Below, piece after piece: positions 7,413-18,141 of a stretch of 64,000 nt of DNA; the first letter of the stretch is position 1; each line of letters opens with the position of its first letter. Source of the DNA: Paracoccaceae bacterium. Its GTDB lineage: Bacteria > Pseudomonadota > Alphaproteobacteria > Rhodobacterales > Rhodobacteraceae. The stretch is from positions 1 through 64,000 of the forward strand of contig JAHEAO010000011.1 in assembly GCA_024642725.1 (NCBI GenBank), read 5' to 3'. Under the pieces are notes generated by a model, which did no database searches, was not told where the DNA came from, and saw only the letters and a list, made by a program, of their open reading frames with translations. Position numbers and translations under genes: made by a program.

Positions 7413-9971
7413 TCAACCAGCTTTCTTGGCAGTCTTCTTCGCCGCAGGCTTTTTGGCGCCGGCTTTTTTCGGCGCGGCCTTTCGACCACCCTTCTTGCCG
7501 GCCTTTTCGGCAATCAGCGCGATCGCCATCTCGGGTGTAACGTCAGCCGGCTCCGTGCCTTTGGGCAGCGTTGCATTGACCTTGGCCCATTTCACGTAAG
7601 GGCCATAGCGCCCGTCCATGACCGCGATCGGCCCACCGTCGGGATGATCTCCCAATTCCTTCAGCGCCTTTGCTGCGGCGCGTGCGCCGGGGCCGCGGCT
7701 GGCCTTCTTGGCCAGCTCCTCGACGGCCCGGTTCATGCCGATGGTGAAGACTTCGTCAACCTCGGGCAGGTTGGCGTAGATACGGCCATGTTTGACATAT
7801 GGCCCATAGCGACCGATGCCGGCTTCGACAGGTTCACCGTCTTCGGGGTGTTTGCCGATTTCCCGGGGCAGGCTGAGCAGCATGAGTGCTTTTTCAAAGT
7901 CCAGTTCGGCCGCATCCCAGCCCTTTGGCAGGCTGGCGCGGGGCGGTTTGGGAACATCTTCAGTGGCTTCGCCGCGCTGAACATAGGGGCCGAACCGGCC
8001 ATTTCGAAGGCTGATTTCGTCGCCTTGATCGGTGCCAAGGACCTTGCCGTCAACCATTCCGGCATCTTCACCGTTGGGCGCCGTCAGAGGCCGCGTGAAC
8101 CGGCATTCGGGATAATTGGAACATCCGATGAAGGCCCCGCCCGACCGTGCCGTCTTGAGGCTCAACCGGCCTTCACCGCAATTTGGACAAGCGCGGGGAT
8201 TGCTGCCATCCTCTTTCGCCGGGAACAGGTGAGGTTCCAGCACTTCATCGATCTTGTCCAGAACCTCACCGATCCTGAGATCGGCCGTCTCCGCGATCGC
8301 AGCGGAAAAATCTCGCCAGAACCGGTCCAATACGTCCTTGTAGTCGCGGTCTCCGGCGGAAACCTCATCCAGCTGGTTTTCCAGATCCGCAGTGAAGTCA
8401 TAGCCAACGTACTTGCGGAAATAGTTCGACAGAAAGATCGTGACCAGACGGCCCTTGTCTGACGGTATCAGCCGGTTCTTGTCCTTTGTGACATATTCCC
8501 GGTCCTGAATCGTCGTGACGATACTCGCATAGGTCGATGGCCGTCCAATTCCGAGCTCTTCCATGCGCTTCACAAGGCTCGCTTCGGTGTAGCGCGGGGG
8601 CGGTTGGGTGAAATGTTGTTCGGGCTCTATCGATTTCTTGGCCGCCGGCTCACCTTGCATGATCTGCGGCAGGCGCTTGTCGTCATCGTCCGTGACTGCG
8701 TCGTCGCGACCTTCCTCGTAGACTTTCATGAACCCGTCAAACAGCACGACCTGACCCGTGGCGCGCAATTCAACCTGTTCGTCACGGCTGCAGACATCGA
8801 CTGTCGTTCGCTCCATCTGTGCCGCCGCCATCTGGCTCGCAATTGTGCGCTTCCAGATCAGGTCATAAAGCTTGCGCTGGTCGGCATCCGAAACCTTCAG
8901 CTTGTCGGTTGACAGGCTCATCTCGGTCGGCCGGATGCATTCATGCGCCTCCTGCGCATTCTTGGCCTTGTTCTTGTACATGCGCGGGCTGTCGGGAAGG
9001 TAGTTCGCACCGTACCGATCCTTGATCGCATCCCTCGCGGCCATGACGGCTTCCGGCGCCATGTCGATGCCGTCGGTTCGCATGTAGGTGATGTGACCGG
9101 CTTCATACAGCCGTTGCGCAAGGCTCATGGTCTGCCGTGCGCCAAAGCCGAATTTCCGGCTGGCTTCCTGCTGTAGTGTCGAGGTCATGAACGGCGCGGA
9201 AGGGTTGCGGTTCGCCGGCTTGGATTCTACCGACCTGACCGTCAGATCGCGGCTCTTGATTGCCTGAACTGCCAGTTCCGCTTGGGTGGAATTCGGGATG
9301 TCGAACTTGTCCAGCTTCCTGCCGCCCAGCACTGTCAGCCGGGCCTCGAACTCCTGGCCGCGCGGTGTCGACAGGACGGCCTTCACGGTCCAGTATTCCT
9401 GCGCCCGGAATGCCTCGATTTCCATCTCGCGCTCGACGATCAGCCGCAGGCACACGGATTGGACACGTCCGGCCGATTTTGCACCCGGCAGTTTGCGCCA
9501 AAGCACCGGGGACAGGTTGAAGCCGACAAGATAGTCCAGCGCGCGCCGCGCCAGATAGGCTTCGACCAGCGGGCGGTCCACCTGACGGGGCGCTTTCATC
9601 GCTTCGGTCACCGCGGATTTGGTAATCGCATTGAAGACAACCCGGCTCACCTTGGTGTCTTTCTTGATCGCTTTGCGGGCCGTCAAGGCCTCCTCGAGGT
9701 GCCAGCTGATCGCTTCTCCTTCGCGATCCGGGTCTGTCGCAAGGATCAGTTCGTTGTCGTCCTTCAGCGCGTCGATGATCGCTTTGACATGCTTCTTGCT
9801 GTCGCTTGCGACCTCCCATTTCATCTCGAAATTGTGCTCTGTGTCGACCGATCCATCTTTCGGGGGCAGGTCGCGAACGTGGCCATAAGATGCAAGAACG
9901 ATGAAGTCATTTCCCAGATATTTGTTTATTGTCTTGGCTTTAGCTGGAGATTCAACGACGACAACCGGCAT
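7413..9971 (-). CDS. topA: DNA topoisomerase I
   Basis: An 852-residue type IA topoisomerase that relaxes negative supercoils. The Toprim domain starts at the N-terminus (VVVESPAKAKTI) with the acidic triad in 'TDPDREGE' (79-86). The active-site tyrosine is Tyr296 in 'HITYMRTDG'. One clear four-cysteine zinc module is visible ('CPNCGEGRLSL...CSNYPECRFT'), followed by repeated 'GRYGPYVKHGRIYA' segments typical of alphaproteobacterial TopA C-termini. The last 40 residues are a Lys/Ala-rich tail that probably binds DNA. It stands between scoA and trkH on the same strand. Confidence 0.97.
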   Translation of the reverse strand: MPVVVVESPAKAKTINKYLGNDFIVLASYGHVRDLPPKDGSVDTEHNFEMKWEVASDSKKHVKAIIDALKDDNELILATDPDREGEAISWHLEEALTARKAIKKDTKVSRVVFNAITKSAVTEAMKAPRQVDRPLVEAYLARRALDYLVGFNLSPVLWRKLPGAKSAGRVQSVCLRLIVEREMEIEAFRAQEYWTVKAVLSTPRGQEFEARLTVLGGRKLDKFDIPNSTQAELAVQAIKSRDLTVRSVESKPANRNPSAPFMTSTLQQEASRKFGFGARQTMSLAQRLYEAGHITYMRTDGIDMAPEAVMAARDAIKDRYGANYLPDSPRMYKNKAKNAQEAHECIRPTEMSLSTDKLKVSDADQRKLYDLIWKRTIASQMAAAQMERTTVDVCSRDEQVELRATGQVVLFDGFMKVYEEGRDDAVTDDDDKRLPQIMQGEPAAKKSIEPEQHFTQPPPRYTEASLVKRMEELGIGRPSTYASIVTTIQDREYVTKDKNRLIPSDKGRLVTIFLSNYFRKYVGYDFTADLENQLDEVSAGDRDYKDVLDRFWRDFSAAIAETADLRIGEVLDKIDEVLEPHLFPAKEDGSNPRACPNCGEGRLSLKTARSGGAFIGCSNYPECRFTRPLTAPNGEDAGMVDGKVLGTDQGDEISLRNGRFGPYVQRGEATEDVPKPPRASLPKGWDAAELDFEKALMLLSLPREIGKHPEDGEPVEAGIGRYGPYVKHGRIYANLPEVDEVFTIGMNRAVEELAKKASRGPGARAAAKALKELGDHPDGGPIAVMDGRYGPYVKWAKVNATLPKGTEPADVTPEMAIALIAEKAGKKGGRKAAPKKAGAKKPAAKKTAKKAG

Positions 9972-10083
9972 GGACTTCCTTTCGACTCAGGGTCGGATCA
10001 ATGGCGGGGGACCATGTGGGGGCGATGCGCGGAATGTCAATGCGCCACTCTGAACGTGCCTCAAAGCAATTGTTGCCGACTGG

Positions 10084-11523
10084 TTATCGCCACATCAAAG
10101 GCATGAACAGCACAAGCACGACCATGATTTCAAGCCGCCCCGCGATCATTGCAGCCGCAAGCGTGACTTTGGAACTGTCCGGCAAGGTCGTGAAGGTCTC
10201 GGACGGTCCGATCTCGGTGCCAAGACCCGGGCCGACGTTGGCAAGCGCAGTGACTGATCCGGAAAGCGAGGTGATCAGGTCATTGCCCTGCGCCCCCAGG
10301 ACAAGCGTACAGATGGCCAAGACCCCGGCGAAAGAGACGCTCATCACAAGGGCCGAGCGAAAAATGGCAGGGTCGACCCGTTGCTTGCCATAGCGCACCG
10401 GGAACACGCCGTTCGGATGTACGATTTCGCGCAGCGCAGAACGGACCATTTCGACCAGCACGATCAGGCGGTAGATCTTGAGCCCTCCGGCCGTCGACCC
10501 GGCGCAGCCCCCGAAGAACGTCAGCAGGAAGAACAACGGGACGGCCAGACTCCCCCAGAGCGTATAGTCGCCGGCTGCGTAACCGGTCGTTGTAATCACC
10601 GAAATCACGTCAAAGACATCCTCGGCGATGCTGCGCAGCGAATAGACTCCGGTGCCAATTCGACTGGCGAACAAAAGCCCCGCAGCCCCCGCAACGATCA
10701 CCAGATACCATATGATCTGTGGATCAATGCGCGGCTTCTGGCGCAGAAAAACCAATGTTACGAAAAGGCTGAATGGCATCCCGCCAAGCAACATGAAGAA
10801 AGAACCGACCCAAAGTGTGCTGCTGTTCGGGAAAAATCCCATCGACTTGTCGTGCGTTGAATATCCGCCCGTTGATAGTGTCGTCATAGCGTGGTTGATC
10901 GCATCGAAAACGCTCATGCCGCTCAGCAGATAGGCGATTGCGCAAAGCAGCGTCAAACAGACATAGATTACGGTGATCGACTTCACGATTGTCGCGAACT
11001 GAGGCAGGACCTTTTCGGATCGGTCGGAACTTTCCATGCGGAACAGTTGAAGTCCGCCAATTTTCAGAAAGGGAAGTATGACGAGCCCCAGCGATAGCAT
11101 TCCGGTGCCGCCAAACCACTGAATCAGGCTGCGCCACAACAACGTGCCGGGATCATAGGAATCCAGTCCGGTCAGGACAGTTGACCCCGTGGTCGTGAAG
11201 CCTGAAACGGTTTCAAATGCCGCGTCGACATAGGTCAGCTTTGCCGGCCCGATCATCAGGGGAGCAACAGAAAGCAGCGGGATCAGCCACCACAGCATGT
11301 TTACGAGAATGATCCCAAATCGCGGTGAAACCTTTGCTCGCGCACCCGCAGTGGCGATGCCGATCATCGCCCAGCCTCCGGCTGTCATGATTGCGGCACC
11401 GGCGAAGTCGGTCCAGGACGGTTCGTTCGCGGCAAGGTTCGCAAATGCCGGAACCAGCATCGTAACTGCAATGCCGAAGCCAACAATGCTGGTGACGTGA
11501 ATCGCGGCGCGAAGCTCTTCCAT
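10084..11523 (-). CDS. trkH: Trk-type potassium uptake membrane subunit
   Basis: A 479-residue polytopic K+ transporter of the TrkH/KtrB family. Selectivity-filter-like segments are visible: 'FETVSGFTTTGSTVL', 'HAMTTLSTGGYSTHD', 'ISVITTTGYAAGDYT', and a final 'TALANVGPGLGTEIGP'. The longer reading frame reaches 11700, but those residues would overlap dprA's end and are not membrane-like; ATG 11523 gives the normal family length. The ribosome site at that ATG is weak, so a nearby GTG at 11550 is possible. The cytosolic regulator TrkA is not in the window. Confidence 0.92.
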   Translation of the reverse strand: MEELRAAIHVTSIVGFGIAVTMLVPAFANLAANEPSWTDFAGAAIMTAGGWAMIGIATAGARAKVSPRFGIILVNMLWWLIPLLSVAPLMIGPAKLTYVDAAFETVSGFTTTGSTVLTGLDSYDPGTLLWRSLIQWFGGTGMLSLGLVILPFLKIGGLQLFRMESSDRSEKVLPQFATIVKSITVIYVCLTLLCAIAYLLSGMSVFDAINHAMTTLSTGGYSTHDKSMGFFPNSSTLWVGSFFMLLGGMPFSLFVTLVFLRQKPRIDPQIIWYLVIVAGAAGLLFASRIGTGVYSLRSIAEDVFDVISVITTTGYAAGDYTLWGSLAVPLFFLLTFFGGCAGSTAGGLKIYRLIVLVEMVRSALREIVHPNGVFPVRYGKQRVDPAIFRSALVMSVSFAGVLAICTLVLGAQGNDLITSLSGSVTALANVGPGLGTEIGPSETFTTLPDSSKVTLAAAMIAGRLEIMVVLVLFMPLMWR

Positions 11524-11641
11524 GCCGGGATTCGTAGGGTCCAAATCCACGGATCTGCAAGAGGAATCCGACTCAGGGCATTGCGACAGCCAAGCCGGTT
11601 TCCCGATCCGCGTCCGACAACTGGCATTGACTTGCAGTGGC

Positions 11642-12781
11642 TCAGGCTGCGCCCGACAAGGAAACCAGACCGCCGGCGTGCCGGACGATCCGACCGTCAA
11701 GCTCGAGCGTCACCAGTTCTGGCGTAACGGTCTTGGCCGCCAGCCTGAGATCCCGGATCAACTGATCCTCTGCAACCGGGTTGGGGCTGAGCCGCGACAG
11801 GATCTGGTCGTGCAGCGTCGTCGCTTGTTCCGACCCCGTTTGCAGATCGGGCGTTTGCTTTGGCGCGATTGCGTCAGGCTCCGTCAGGGTTTCGCCCAGT
11901 ACGGCGAGGACATCCTCGACGCCACGCACCAGCGTAGCGCCATCGCGGATCAGCATGTTGCAGCCAGAAGCCCGCGCATCGAACGGATGCCCCGGGACAG
12001 CCAGGACATCGCGACCCTGATCCAGCGCGTTTCTGGCGGTGATAAGGCTCCCGGACCGCGCCGCGGCTTCGACCACGATGACTGCCTTGCAAAGGCCCGA
12101 TACGATACGGTTACGCTGCGGGAAATGTCTTGGCAGCGGCTGCAACCCCAAAGGCTGTTCCGAAATCGCGAGACCCTTTTCGCCGATTTCCTGCGCAAGA
12201 GCCGCATTTTCTGCCGGGTAAACGACGTCGATGCCCCCGGCCATCACCGCTATGGTCCCATGCTCCAGCGCCGCAATATGCGCTGCCGCATCAATTCCGC
12301 GGGCCAGACCCGAAACGATGACAAATCCGGCCTCACCAAGACCAAGCGCCAGCTTGCGCGCCATCCGTGTTCCCAGGCTGGACGCATTTCGTGCACCCAC
12401 CAGTGCAACCATCGGGCGGGCGAGCAAGGCCCGATCGCCAAGCACCCACAGCAGCGGCGGAGCATCCGCAAGATCGGCCAGAGAATCCGGGTAGTCCAGC
12501 TCTCCATAAGCCACGAGCTTCGCCCCGACCCTTTCACCGGCCTTCATTTCCGCCAGAACGATGTTTTCAGGGCAGATAGCGTAATCTTTCACGCCCGCCG
12601 CAGCGGCCACATCCGGCAGCGCCGCCAGTGCGTCCTTGGCGCTGCCATGCTCGGCCATAAGCCGAAAGAATGTCGCCGGACCAACGCGGCGGGATCGCAA
12701 GAGACGAAGCCAGTTCCGGCGATCATCCTCTTCGTGGGGTGGGGTGAGGGGGTGGGGTGAAGGGAATAAATCCTTTGCCAT
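11642..12781 (-). CDS. dprA: DNA-processing protein DprA
   Basis: A 379-residue DprA/Smf protein, which loads RecA on incoming single-stranded DNA during transformation. The Rossmann-like domain shows 'MVALVGARNASSLGTRMARKLA', 'VSGLARGIDAAAH', 'GGIDVVYPAENAAL' and 'ISEQPLG...HFPQRNRIVSGL'. The C-terminal region (about 315-379) is the winged-helix DprA domain seen in many proteobacteria. It stands alone between tldD and trkH. No other competence genes are visible. Confidence 0.95.
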   Translation of the reverse strand: MAKDLFPSPHPLTPPHEEDDRRNWLRLLRSRRVGPATFFRLMAEHGSAKDALAALPDVAAAAGVKDYAICPENIVLAEMKAGERVGAKLVAYGELDYPDSLADLADAPPLLWVLGDRALLARPMVALVGARNASSLGTRMARKLALGLGEAGFVIVSGLARGIDAAAHIAALEHGTIAVMAGGIDVVYPAENAALAQEIGEKGLAISEQPLGLQPLPRHFPQRNRIVSGLCKAVIVVEAAARSGSLITARNALDQGRDVLAVPGHPFDARASGCNMLIRDGATLVRGVEDVLAVLGETLTEPDAIAPKQTPDLQTGSEQATTLHDQILSRLSPNPVAEDQLIRDLRLAAKTVTPELVTLELDGRIVRHAGGLVSLSGAA

Positions 12782-13051
12782 CCTCGTCTCCGTCTCTTGC
12801 TGCAGCCAACATGCTCCAGAGATGGTTAACGGACCGTGTATGCTATTAGGATTTCAGAATCTTTTTGAAGATGCGCAATTTCACTGGCCCCCCGACCGGT
12901 TTCGCAAGTCTTTCTGCAAGTTCCGCCACTGTTCGGCGTTTCATTGGCGCTGCTGGGACGTGATCGGAACGGGTGTCGTGTCAGGCCGTGTGCCAGACTG
13001 CAGCCAGGGCCGCGCTTTCACTGGGCACGACGGGTCTTGCCAACCATTGGG

Positions 13052-14473
13052 TCAAGCGGCCGACCCACCAACCGTCAAGCCGCCGATCAAAAGCGTCGGC
13101 TGGCCCACGCCGACCGGCACCCATTGCCCGGCCTTGCCGCAATTGCCGATACCGGGGTCAAGCTTCATGTCATTGCCGATGGCGCGGATCTGCTTCAAGG
13201 CGGTGGCCCCGTCACCGATCAGCGTGGCGCCCTTGACGGGTGCGCCGATCTTGCCGTTCTCGACGCGGTAAGCCTCGGTACAGGAAAAGACGAACTTGCC
13301 GTTCGTAATGTCCACCTGACCCCCGCCGAAACCGACAGCATAGATGCCATCCCGGACCTCGGCGATGACCTCTGACGGATCGGCGTTCCCGCCCAGCATG
13401 TAGGTATTCGTCATTCGTGGCATTGGCGCATGGGCATAGCTTTCGCGGCGGCCGTTGCCCGTGGGTTTGACCCCCATCAGGCGCGCGTTCTGACGGTCCT
13501 GCATGTAGCCCACGAGCACTCCGTCCTCGATCAGAACGTTCTTGCCGGACGGCGTGCCTTCGTCATCAACAGTCAGTGACCCGCGCCTGTCGGGGATGGT
13601 GCCATCGTCCAGCACCGTCACTCCCTTGGCCGCAATCTGCTGTCCCATCAGACCCGCAAAGGCGCTGGTCTTCTTTCGGTTGAAATCGCCTTCCAGCCCG
13701 TGACCGATGGCCTCGTGCAGCAAAATCCCCGGCCATCCGGCACCCAGAGCAACCTCCATGACACCGGCAGGGGCGGGGACGGCTTCAAGGTTCACAAGGG
13801 CAATTCGAAGTGCCTCCTGCGTTGCCGATTGCCATTTTTCCGGTGCGATCAGGCCGTCCAGCGCGATTCTTCCGCCCTCGCCGTGCCCGCCGCTTTCGCG
13901 CCTTCCGTTTTGTTCCACAATGACCGAGACATTGACGCGCACCATCGGACGCGCATCCCGCACCAGCAGACCCTCCGGCCTCAGGATCTCGACCTCTTGC
14001 ATCGAAGCTGCGATCGTAGCCGAGACCTGAACGACACGACTGTCCAGCGCGCGGGCATAGGCGTCGATTTCTCGCAGCGTCTCTATTTTTGCCGGAAAGG
14101 TGGCATCAAGCAGCGGGTCATGATCAGAATAAAGCCGCCGATTCGTGGATTGCGGAGGGGCGGCCAAGGTGCCGCCGCCGCCGCCGACAGCCAGTCTTGC
14201 CGTTTCCACCGCGCGCTTCAGGGCCTTTTCGGAAATTTCCGTCGAATGGGCGTAGCCTGTGGTTTCGCCGCAAACCGCGCGCAGCCCGAAACCTTCCGAG
14301 GCGTCGTAACTGGCGTTCTTTACACGCCCGTCGTCCAGAACCAGAACCTCTGACCGCCGCCGTTCCAGAAACAACTCGCCATCATCCGCGCCGGCCACGG
14401 CCTCTTTCAGAAGCGCCAGCGCCCGGTCATGATCCAGCGCGGTCTCGAAGGGGCGAAATTGCTTTTCTAACAC
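13052..14473 (-). CDS. tldD: Metalloprotease TldD
   Basis: A 473-residue TldD/PmbA family protease. With TldE/PmbA it degrades or matures small peptides. The zinc motif '[24 protein letters not shown]' (HExxxH) and the downstream '[24 protein letters not shown]' segment are intact. The start is GTG at 14473 with GAGG seven bases upstream. It is divergent from the cytochrome oxidase operon and shares a 177-base promoter region with ctaC. The partner pmbA/tldE is not in the window. Confidence 0.95.
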   Translation of the reverse strand: MLEKQFRPFETALDHDRALALLKEAVAGADDGELFLERRRSEVLVLDDGRVKNASYDASEGFGLRAVCGETTGYAHSTEISEKALKRAVETARLAVGGGGGTLAAPPQSTNRRLYSDHDPLLDATFPAKIETLREIDAYARALDSRVVQVSATIAASMQEVEILRPEGLLVRDARPMVRVNVSVIVEQNGRRESGGHGEGGRIALDGLIAPEKWQSATQEALRIALVNLEAVPAPAGVMEVALGAGWPGILLHEAIGHGLEGDFNRKKTSAFAGLMGQQIAAKGVTVLDDGTIPDRRGSLTVDDEGTPSGKNVLIEDGVLVGYMQDRQNARLMGVKPTGNGRRESYAHAPMPRMTNTYMLGGNADPSEVIAEVRDGIYAVGFGGGQVDITNGKFVFSCTEAYRVENGKIGAPVKGATLIGDGATALKQIRAIGNDMKLDPGIGNCGKAGQWVPVGVGQPTLLIGGLTVGGSAA

Positions 14474-14650
14474 GTGATACCTCGGTTCTGGGCAGTAAAT
14501 CGACGAAAGCGGCCGATTGCCGCAATGGATTTGCTTGTTTACACGCTCCTAATATGGTTTCACACGGCCCAGACACAACGGGGATTCCGTGGCGAATTAG
14601 CGGAGAGCCGGGGCAGGGCGCCTGCACCGACAGTCGAACAGGAAGACAAA

Positions 14651-15514
14651 ATGCGCGTACTCACTATTCTTTCGGCCCTCTGGGCAAGCATCGGGGCAAC
14701 TCTTCTGGCCGGTATGGCCGCAGCCCAAGACGGGCTGGAAGGCCTTGAAGTCATCGGCAAACCGACCAACGGGGCCATGGGCTTTCAACCTGCCGTCACG
14801 GAACTCTCTCGCGACATCCACTGGCTTGATGGCATGATCAACGTCATCATTACGGCCATCGTGCTGTTCGTCGTGTTGCTGCTTGCGATTGTGGTCCTGC
14901 GTTACAACCAGCGCTCCAATCCCACACCAGCGCGCTTTACGCACAACACGCCCGTCGAAGTTACCTGGACGATTGTTCCGATCATTATCCTTGTTTTCAT
15001 CGGCGCGTTCTCGCTGCCGATCTTGTTCAAGCAGCAGGAAATTCCTCAGGGCGACATCACCATCAAGGCGACAGGGAACCAGTGGTACTGGACCTACGAA
15101 TACCCCGATAGCGAATTCAGCTTCGACAGCTTCCTCCTCGCGCGGGAAGACCTGGAAGCCCATGGCTACAGCCAGGACGAATATCTGCTGGCGACGGATA
15201 CGGCCCTCGTGGTTCCGGTGAACAAGGTCATCGTGCTGCAGGTCACAGCGTCCGACGTGATCCATTCCTGGGCGATGCCGGCCTTTGGCGTAAAGCAGGA
15301 CGGCGTTCCCGGACGTCTGGCACAACTGTGGTTCAAGGCAGAGCAAGAGGGCATCTATTTCGGCCAGTGCTCCGAACTTTGCGGCAAGGACCACGCCTAT
15401 ATGCCGATTACCGTGAAAGTCGTGAGCGAAGAGGCCTATGCGAACTGGCTGCAAGGCGCGATTGCCGAATATGCCGGAACGCCCACAGCGTTGACGGTCG
15501 CCTCGAACGACTAG
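14651..15514 (+). CDS. ctaC: Cytochrome c oxidase subunit II
   Basis: A 287-residue subunit II of an aa3-type oxidase, carrying the dinuclear CuA centre that accepts electrons from cytochrome c. A signal peptide ([26 protein letters not shown]) precedes two membrane helices (about 60-85 and 100-125) and a periplasmic cupredoxin domain. The CuA ligands are His205, Cys240, Glu242, Cys244, His248 and Met251 ('[12 protein letters not shown]'). The start is ATG 14651, with AGGAAG a few bases upstream; the in-frame extension to 14474 is not signal-like. First gene of the ctaC-ctaB-ctaG-ctaE-surf1 run. Subunit I is not here. Confidence 0.96.
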   Translation: MRVLTILSALWASIGATLLAGMAAAQDGLEGLEVIGKPTNGAMGFQPAVTELSRDIHWLDGMINVIITAIVLFVVLLLAIVVLRYNQRSNPTPARFTHNTPVEVTWTIVPIIILVFIGAFSLPILFKQQEIPQGDITIKATGNQWYWTYEYPDSEFSFDSFLLAREDLEAHGYSQDEYLLATDTALVVPVNKVIVLQVTASDVIHSWAMPAFGVKQDGVPGRLAQLWFKAEQEGIYFGQCSELCGKDHAYMPITVKVVSEEAYANWLQGAIAEYAGTPTALTVASND

Positions 15515-15568
15515 TATCTGGCACCGCCGCGCTCACAGGGCGCGGCCGCATTGCCGCAGGTTGGATGA

Positions 15569-16501
15569 ATGACTGACACGAGCGTCCTTGATCAAGACAA
15601 AGAGGCGGGCTTCGGCGACTACGTTGCGCTGATGAAGCCCCGTGTAATGTCTTTGGTCGTCTTCACGGCGCTCGTCGGCTTGCTGGTGGCACCGGTCGAT
15701 GTGCATCCGCTGGTCGGATTCGCCTCGATACTTTTCATCGCGATCGGCGCGGGGGCTTCCGGTGCGCTGAACATGTGGTTCGACGCCGATATCGACCGCA
15801 TCATGAACCGCACCAAGGGGCGCCCGGTTCCGTCCGGCAAGGTTGCCGCCGAAGAAGCGCTGGCGCTTGGCGTGGCGCTGTCGGGCATGGCCGTGGTCAT
15901 GCTCGGGCTGACTGCGAATTTGCTGGCGGCAGGGCTTTTGGCGTTCACCATCTTCTTCTACGCGGTCGTCTACACGATGTGGCTGAAGCGCTGGACGCCG
16001 CAGAACATTGTCATCGGCGGTGCGGCCGGTGCCTTCCCTCCGATGATCGGCTGGGCCGCGGCGACAGGCAGCATCACGGTGGAAAGCGCGCTGATGTTCG
16101 CTGTCATCTTCATGTGGACACCGCCGCATTTCTGGGCGCTCGCACTGTTCATGAAGGAAGACTATTCAAACGCTGGCGTCCCGATGCTGACCGTGACCCA
16201 CGGTCGCCGCGTCACGCGCAACCACATTCTTGCCTATACGCTGCTTCTTGCGCCTGTCGCGCTTGGGCTTGGCATGACGTCGATCGGCGGTCCTGTCTAT
16301 ATGGTTGCCTCATTGATGATGAACCTGTGGTTCCTTAAGGGCGCAATGGACATCCAAGGCCGGAACGAGGTTCAGGCGGTTGCGGATGGCTACAAGACCG
16401 AGAAGGCCTTTTTCCGGTTCTCGCTGATCTATCTGTTCCTGCATTTCGGCATGCTGCTGGTCGAGGCCACCTTGCGCGGCTTTGATATGGGAGGCTGGTG
16501 A
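15569..16501 (+). CDS. ctaB: Protoheme IX farnesyltransferase (heme O synthase)
   Basis: A 310-residue polytopic UbiA-superfamily enzyme that adds a farnesyl group to heme b, giving heme O on the way to heme A. Motifs include '[19 protein letters not shown]', the Asp-rich '[23 protein letters not shown]' and '[25 protein letters not shown]'. Its stop overlaps the next small gene (TGATG), so it is part of the oxidase operon. Confidence 0.97.
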   Translation: MTDTSVLDQDKEAGFGDYVALMKPRVMSLVVFTALVGLLVAPVDVHPLVGFASILFIAIGAGASGALNMWFDADIDRIMNRTKGRPVPSGKVAAEEALALGVALSGMAVVMLGLTANLLAAGLLAFTIFFYAVVYTMWLKRWTPQNIVIGGAAGAFPPMIGWAAATGSITVESALMFAVIFMWTPPHFWALALFMKEDYSNAGVPMLTVTHGRRVTRNHILAYTLLLAPVALGLGMTSIGGPVYMVASLMMNLWFLKGAMDIQGRNEVQAVADGYKTEKAFFRFSLIYLFLHFGMLLVEATLRGFDMGGW

Positions 16502-16662
16502 TGGGGCTGGCCAAGGAACACGAGATTCATACGCGCCGGTTGTCCCGCAACCTCGGCGTCGGCCTGTTGCTGGCGTTCTTCGTTGCGCTGGTTTTTGGCC
16601 TGACCGTGGTCAAGGTCAAGGTGCTGGACCCGAAGATCGCCGCTCAGGAGGTTCAGCAATGA
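16501..16662 (+). CDS. Small single-helix membrane protein (CoxF-like, oxidase-associated)
   Basis: A 53-residue protein: charged N-terminus ([17 protein letters not shown]), one hydrophobic helix (about 18-40, [21 protein letters not shown]) and a short polar tail. It overlaps ctaB by one base and the ctaG start by four (ATGA). This tight coupling in a conserved operon argues it is real despite its size. Similar small ORFs sit between ctaB and ctaG in other alphaproteobacteria and are sometimes called CoxF; function is unclear, and a subunit or assembly factor is the natural guess. Confidence 0.75.
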   Translation: MGLAKEHEIHTRRLSRNLGVGLLLAFFVALVFGLTVVKVKVLDPKIAAQEVQQ

Positions 16663-17231
16663 AGCTTGAAGGCAAGAACCGCACGCTTGCACAGACCGTC
16701 GGCGTCGTGCTGGTCATGGGCGCTTTGGCTTGGGCCTCGGTGCCGTTCTACAACTGGTTCTGCGCCGTGACAGGCTTTGGCGGGGTCACTGGAGTGTCTG
16801 AAGCAGGGTCCGACGAGATTCTGGACCAGATGATCACCATCAGGTTCGATGGGAATGTCGAACGCGGGATGCCATGGCATTTCAAGCCGATGGTCCGCGA
16901 GATGGAGCTTCGGATCGGCGAAACCGGCCTGGCATTCTACGAAGCGAGCAACCCGACCGACCGGGTGATTGCAGGCACAGCCAGCTTCAACGTCACGCCA
17001 TATGAGGCAGGCGGCTTTTTTACCAAGATCGATTGTTTCTGCTTCGAACTGCAGGTTCTGCAGCCCGGCGAAACGGTTCAGATGCCTGTGACCTTCTACG
17101 TCGACCCAGAAATCACCAGGGATCGTGATGCAAAGTTTGTAAATTACATCACGCTGTCTTACACATTCCACGAAACCGATTTGCCCGAGGAATTCGCCAA
17201 TCTGGCGACGCCTTCGGACGGATCCAACTAA
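16659..17231 (+). CDS. ctaG: Cytochrome c oxidase assembly protein CtaG (Cox11)
   Basis: A 190-residue copper chaperone that delivers copper to the CuB site of subunit I. One N-terminal membrane anchor (about 10-30) is followed by a periplasmic immunoglobulin-like domain. The copper ligands are in '[10 protein letters not shown]' (Cys126, Cys128), with a further conserved Cys35 in '[12 protein letters not shown]'. ATG 16659 was chosen because it overlaps the preceding stop and starts the family-typical N-terminus. Confidence 0.95.
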   Translation: MKLEGKNRTLAQTVGVVLVMGALAWASVPFYNWFCAVTGFGGVTGVSEAGSDEILDQMITIRFDGNVERGMPWHFKPMVREMELRIGETGLAFYEASNPTDRVIAGTASFNVTPYEAGGFFTKIDCFCFELQVLQPGETVQMPVTFYVDPEITRDRDAKFVNYITLSYTFHETDLPEEFANLATPSDGSN

Positions 17232-17252
17232 GACCCGAACGAGAGATCGCAA

Positions 17253-18053
17253 ATGGCGCACGAAAAGAACCACGACTATCATATTCTGCACCCGTCCATC
17301 TGGCCGTTCATGGGGGCGGTTTCCGCCTTTGTGATGCTCTTTGGGGCTGTACTTTGGTTTCATGACGTAACGCCCTTCGTGGCACTGATCGGATTCGTCG
17401 GTGTTCTGTACACGATGTACGGCTGGTGGTCTGAAGTCGTGGGTGAAGCCGAGGAAGGCGACCACACACCGGTTGTCATGATCGGCCTTCGCTACGGCAT
17501 GCTCATGTTCATCATGTCCGAGGTCATGTTCTTCTCGGCATGGTTCTGGAGCTTCTTCAAGCACGCTATGTATCCGATGGGGCCGGAAAGCCCGATGGTT
17601 GACGGTGTGTGGCCGCCGGCGGGGATCGAAACCTTTGATCCCTGGCATCTGCCGCTGATCAATACGCTGATCCTGCTGTGTTCCGGTGCCGCCGCAACTT
17701 GGGCGCACCACGCGATTGCGCATGAAAACAACCGCAAGGACCTGATCAACGGACTGGCGCTGGCCGTCGTCCTGGGGATCCTCTTCACGTTGTTTCAAGC
17801 CTACGAATACAGCCACGCCGCCTTCGGCTTTGCCGGGAATATCTACGGCGCCAACTTCTTCATGGCGACCGGCTTCCATGGTTTCCACGTGATCATCGGC
17901 ACGATCTTTCTGATGGTCTGCCTGATCAGGGCAATAAAGGGCCATTTCACGCCCGAGCATCACTTGGGCTTCGAGGCCGCCGCTTGGTATTGGCACTTCG
18001 TGGACGTTGTCTGGCTGTTCCTCTTCGCGGCAGTCTACGTCTGGGGTGGCTGA
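17253..18053 (+). CDS. ctaE: Cytochrome c oxidase subunit III
   Basis: A 266-residue, seven-helix subunit III of the aa3 oxidase. Characteristic segments are '[22 protein letters not shown]', '[18 protein letters not shown]' with the conserved membrane Glu, '[11 protein letters not shown]', and the C-terminal '[26 protein letters not shown]'. It follows ctaG by 21 bases in the same operon. A short hairpin with a T-run lies just after its stop. Confidence 0.97.
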   Translation: MAHEKNHDYHILHPSIWPFMGAVSAFVMLFGAVLWFHDVTPFVALIGFVGVLYTMYGWWSEVVGEAEEGDHTPVVMIGLRYGMLMFIMSEVMFFSAWFWSFFKHAMYPMGPESPMVDGVWPPAGIETFDPWHLPLINTLILLCSGAAATWAHHAIAHENNRKDLINGLALAVVLGILFTLFQAYEYSHAAFGFAGNIYGANFFMATGFHGFHVIIGTIFLMVCLIRAIKGHFTPEHHLGFEAAAWYWHFVDVVWLFLFAAVYVWGG

Positions 18054-18061
18054 TAGCGCCT

Positions 18062-18082
18062 TCGCCTTCGGCGAGCATTTTT
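18062..18082 (+). terminator. Weak intrinsic terminator or attenuator after ctaE
   Basis: TCGCC-TTC-GGCGA stem (18062-18074) followed by GCA and five T's. It may reduce read-through from ctaE into surf1. Confidence 0.5.
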
Positions 18083-18141
18083 GAAAGACAATGAAGACGG
18101 GCGCGGGGGCAACCCTCGCGCCTTTCGCTTGGAGTGGGTCC

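Noticed and set aside
11524-11700. N-terminal extension of TrkH
   Set aside because: It overlaps the end of dprA, is not membrane-like and exceeds family length.
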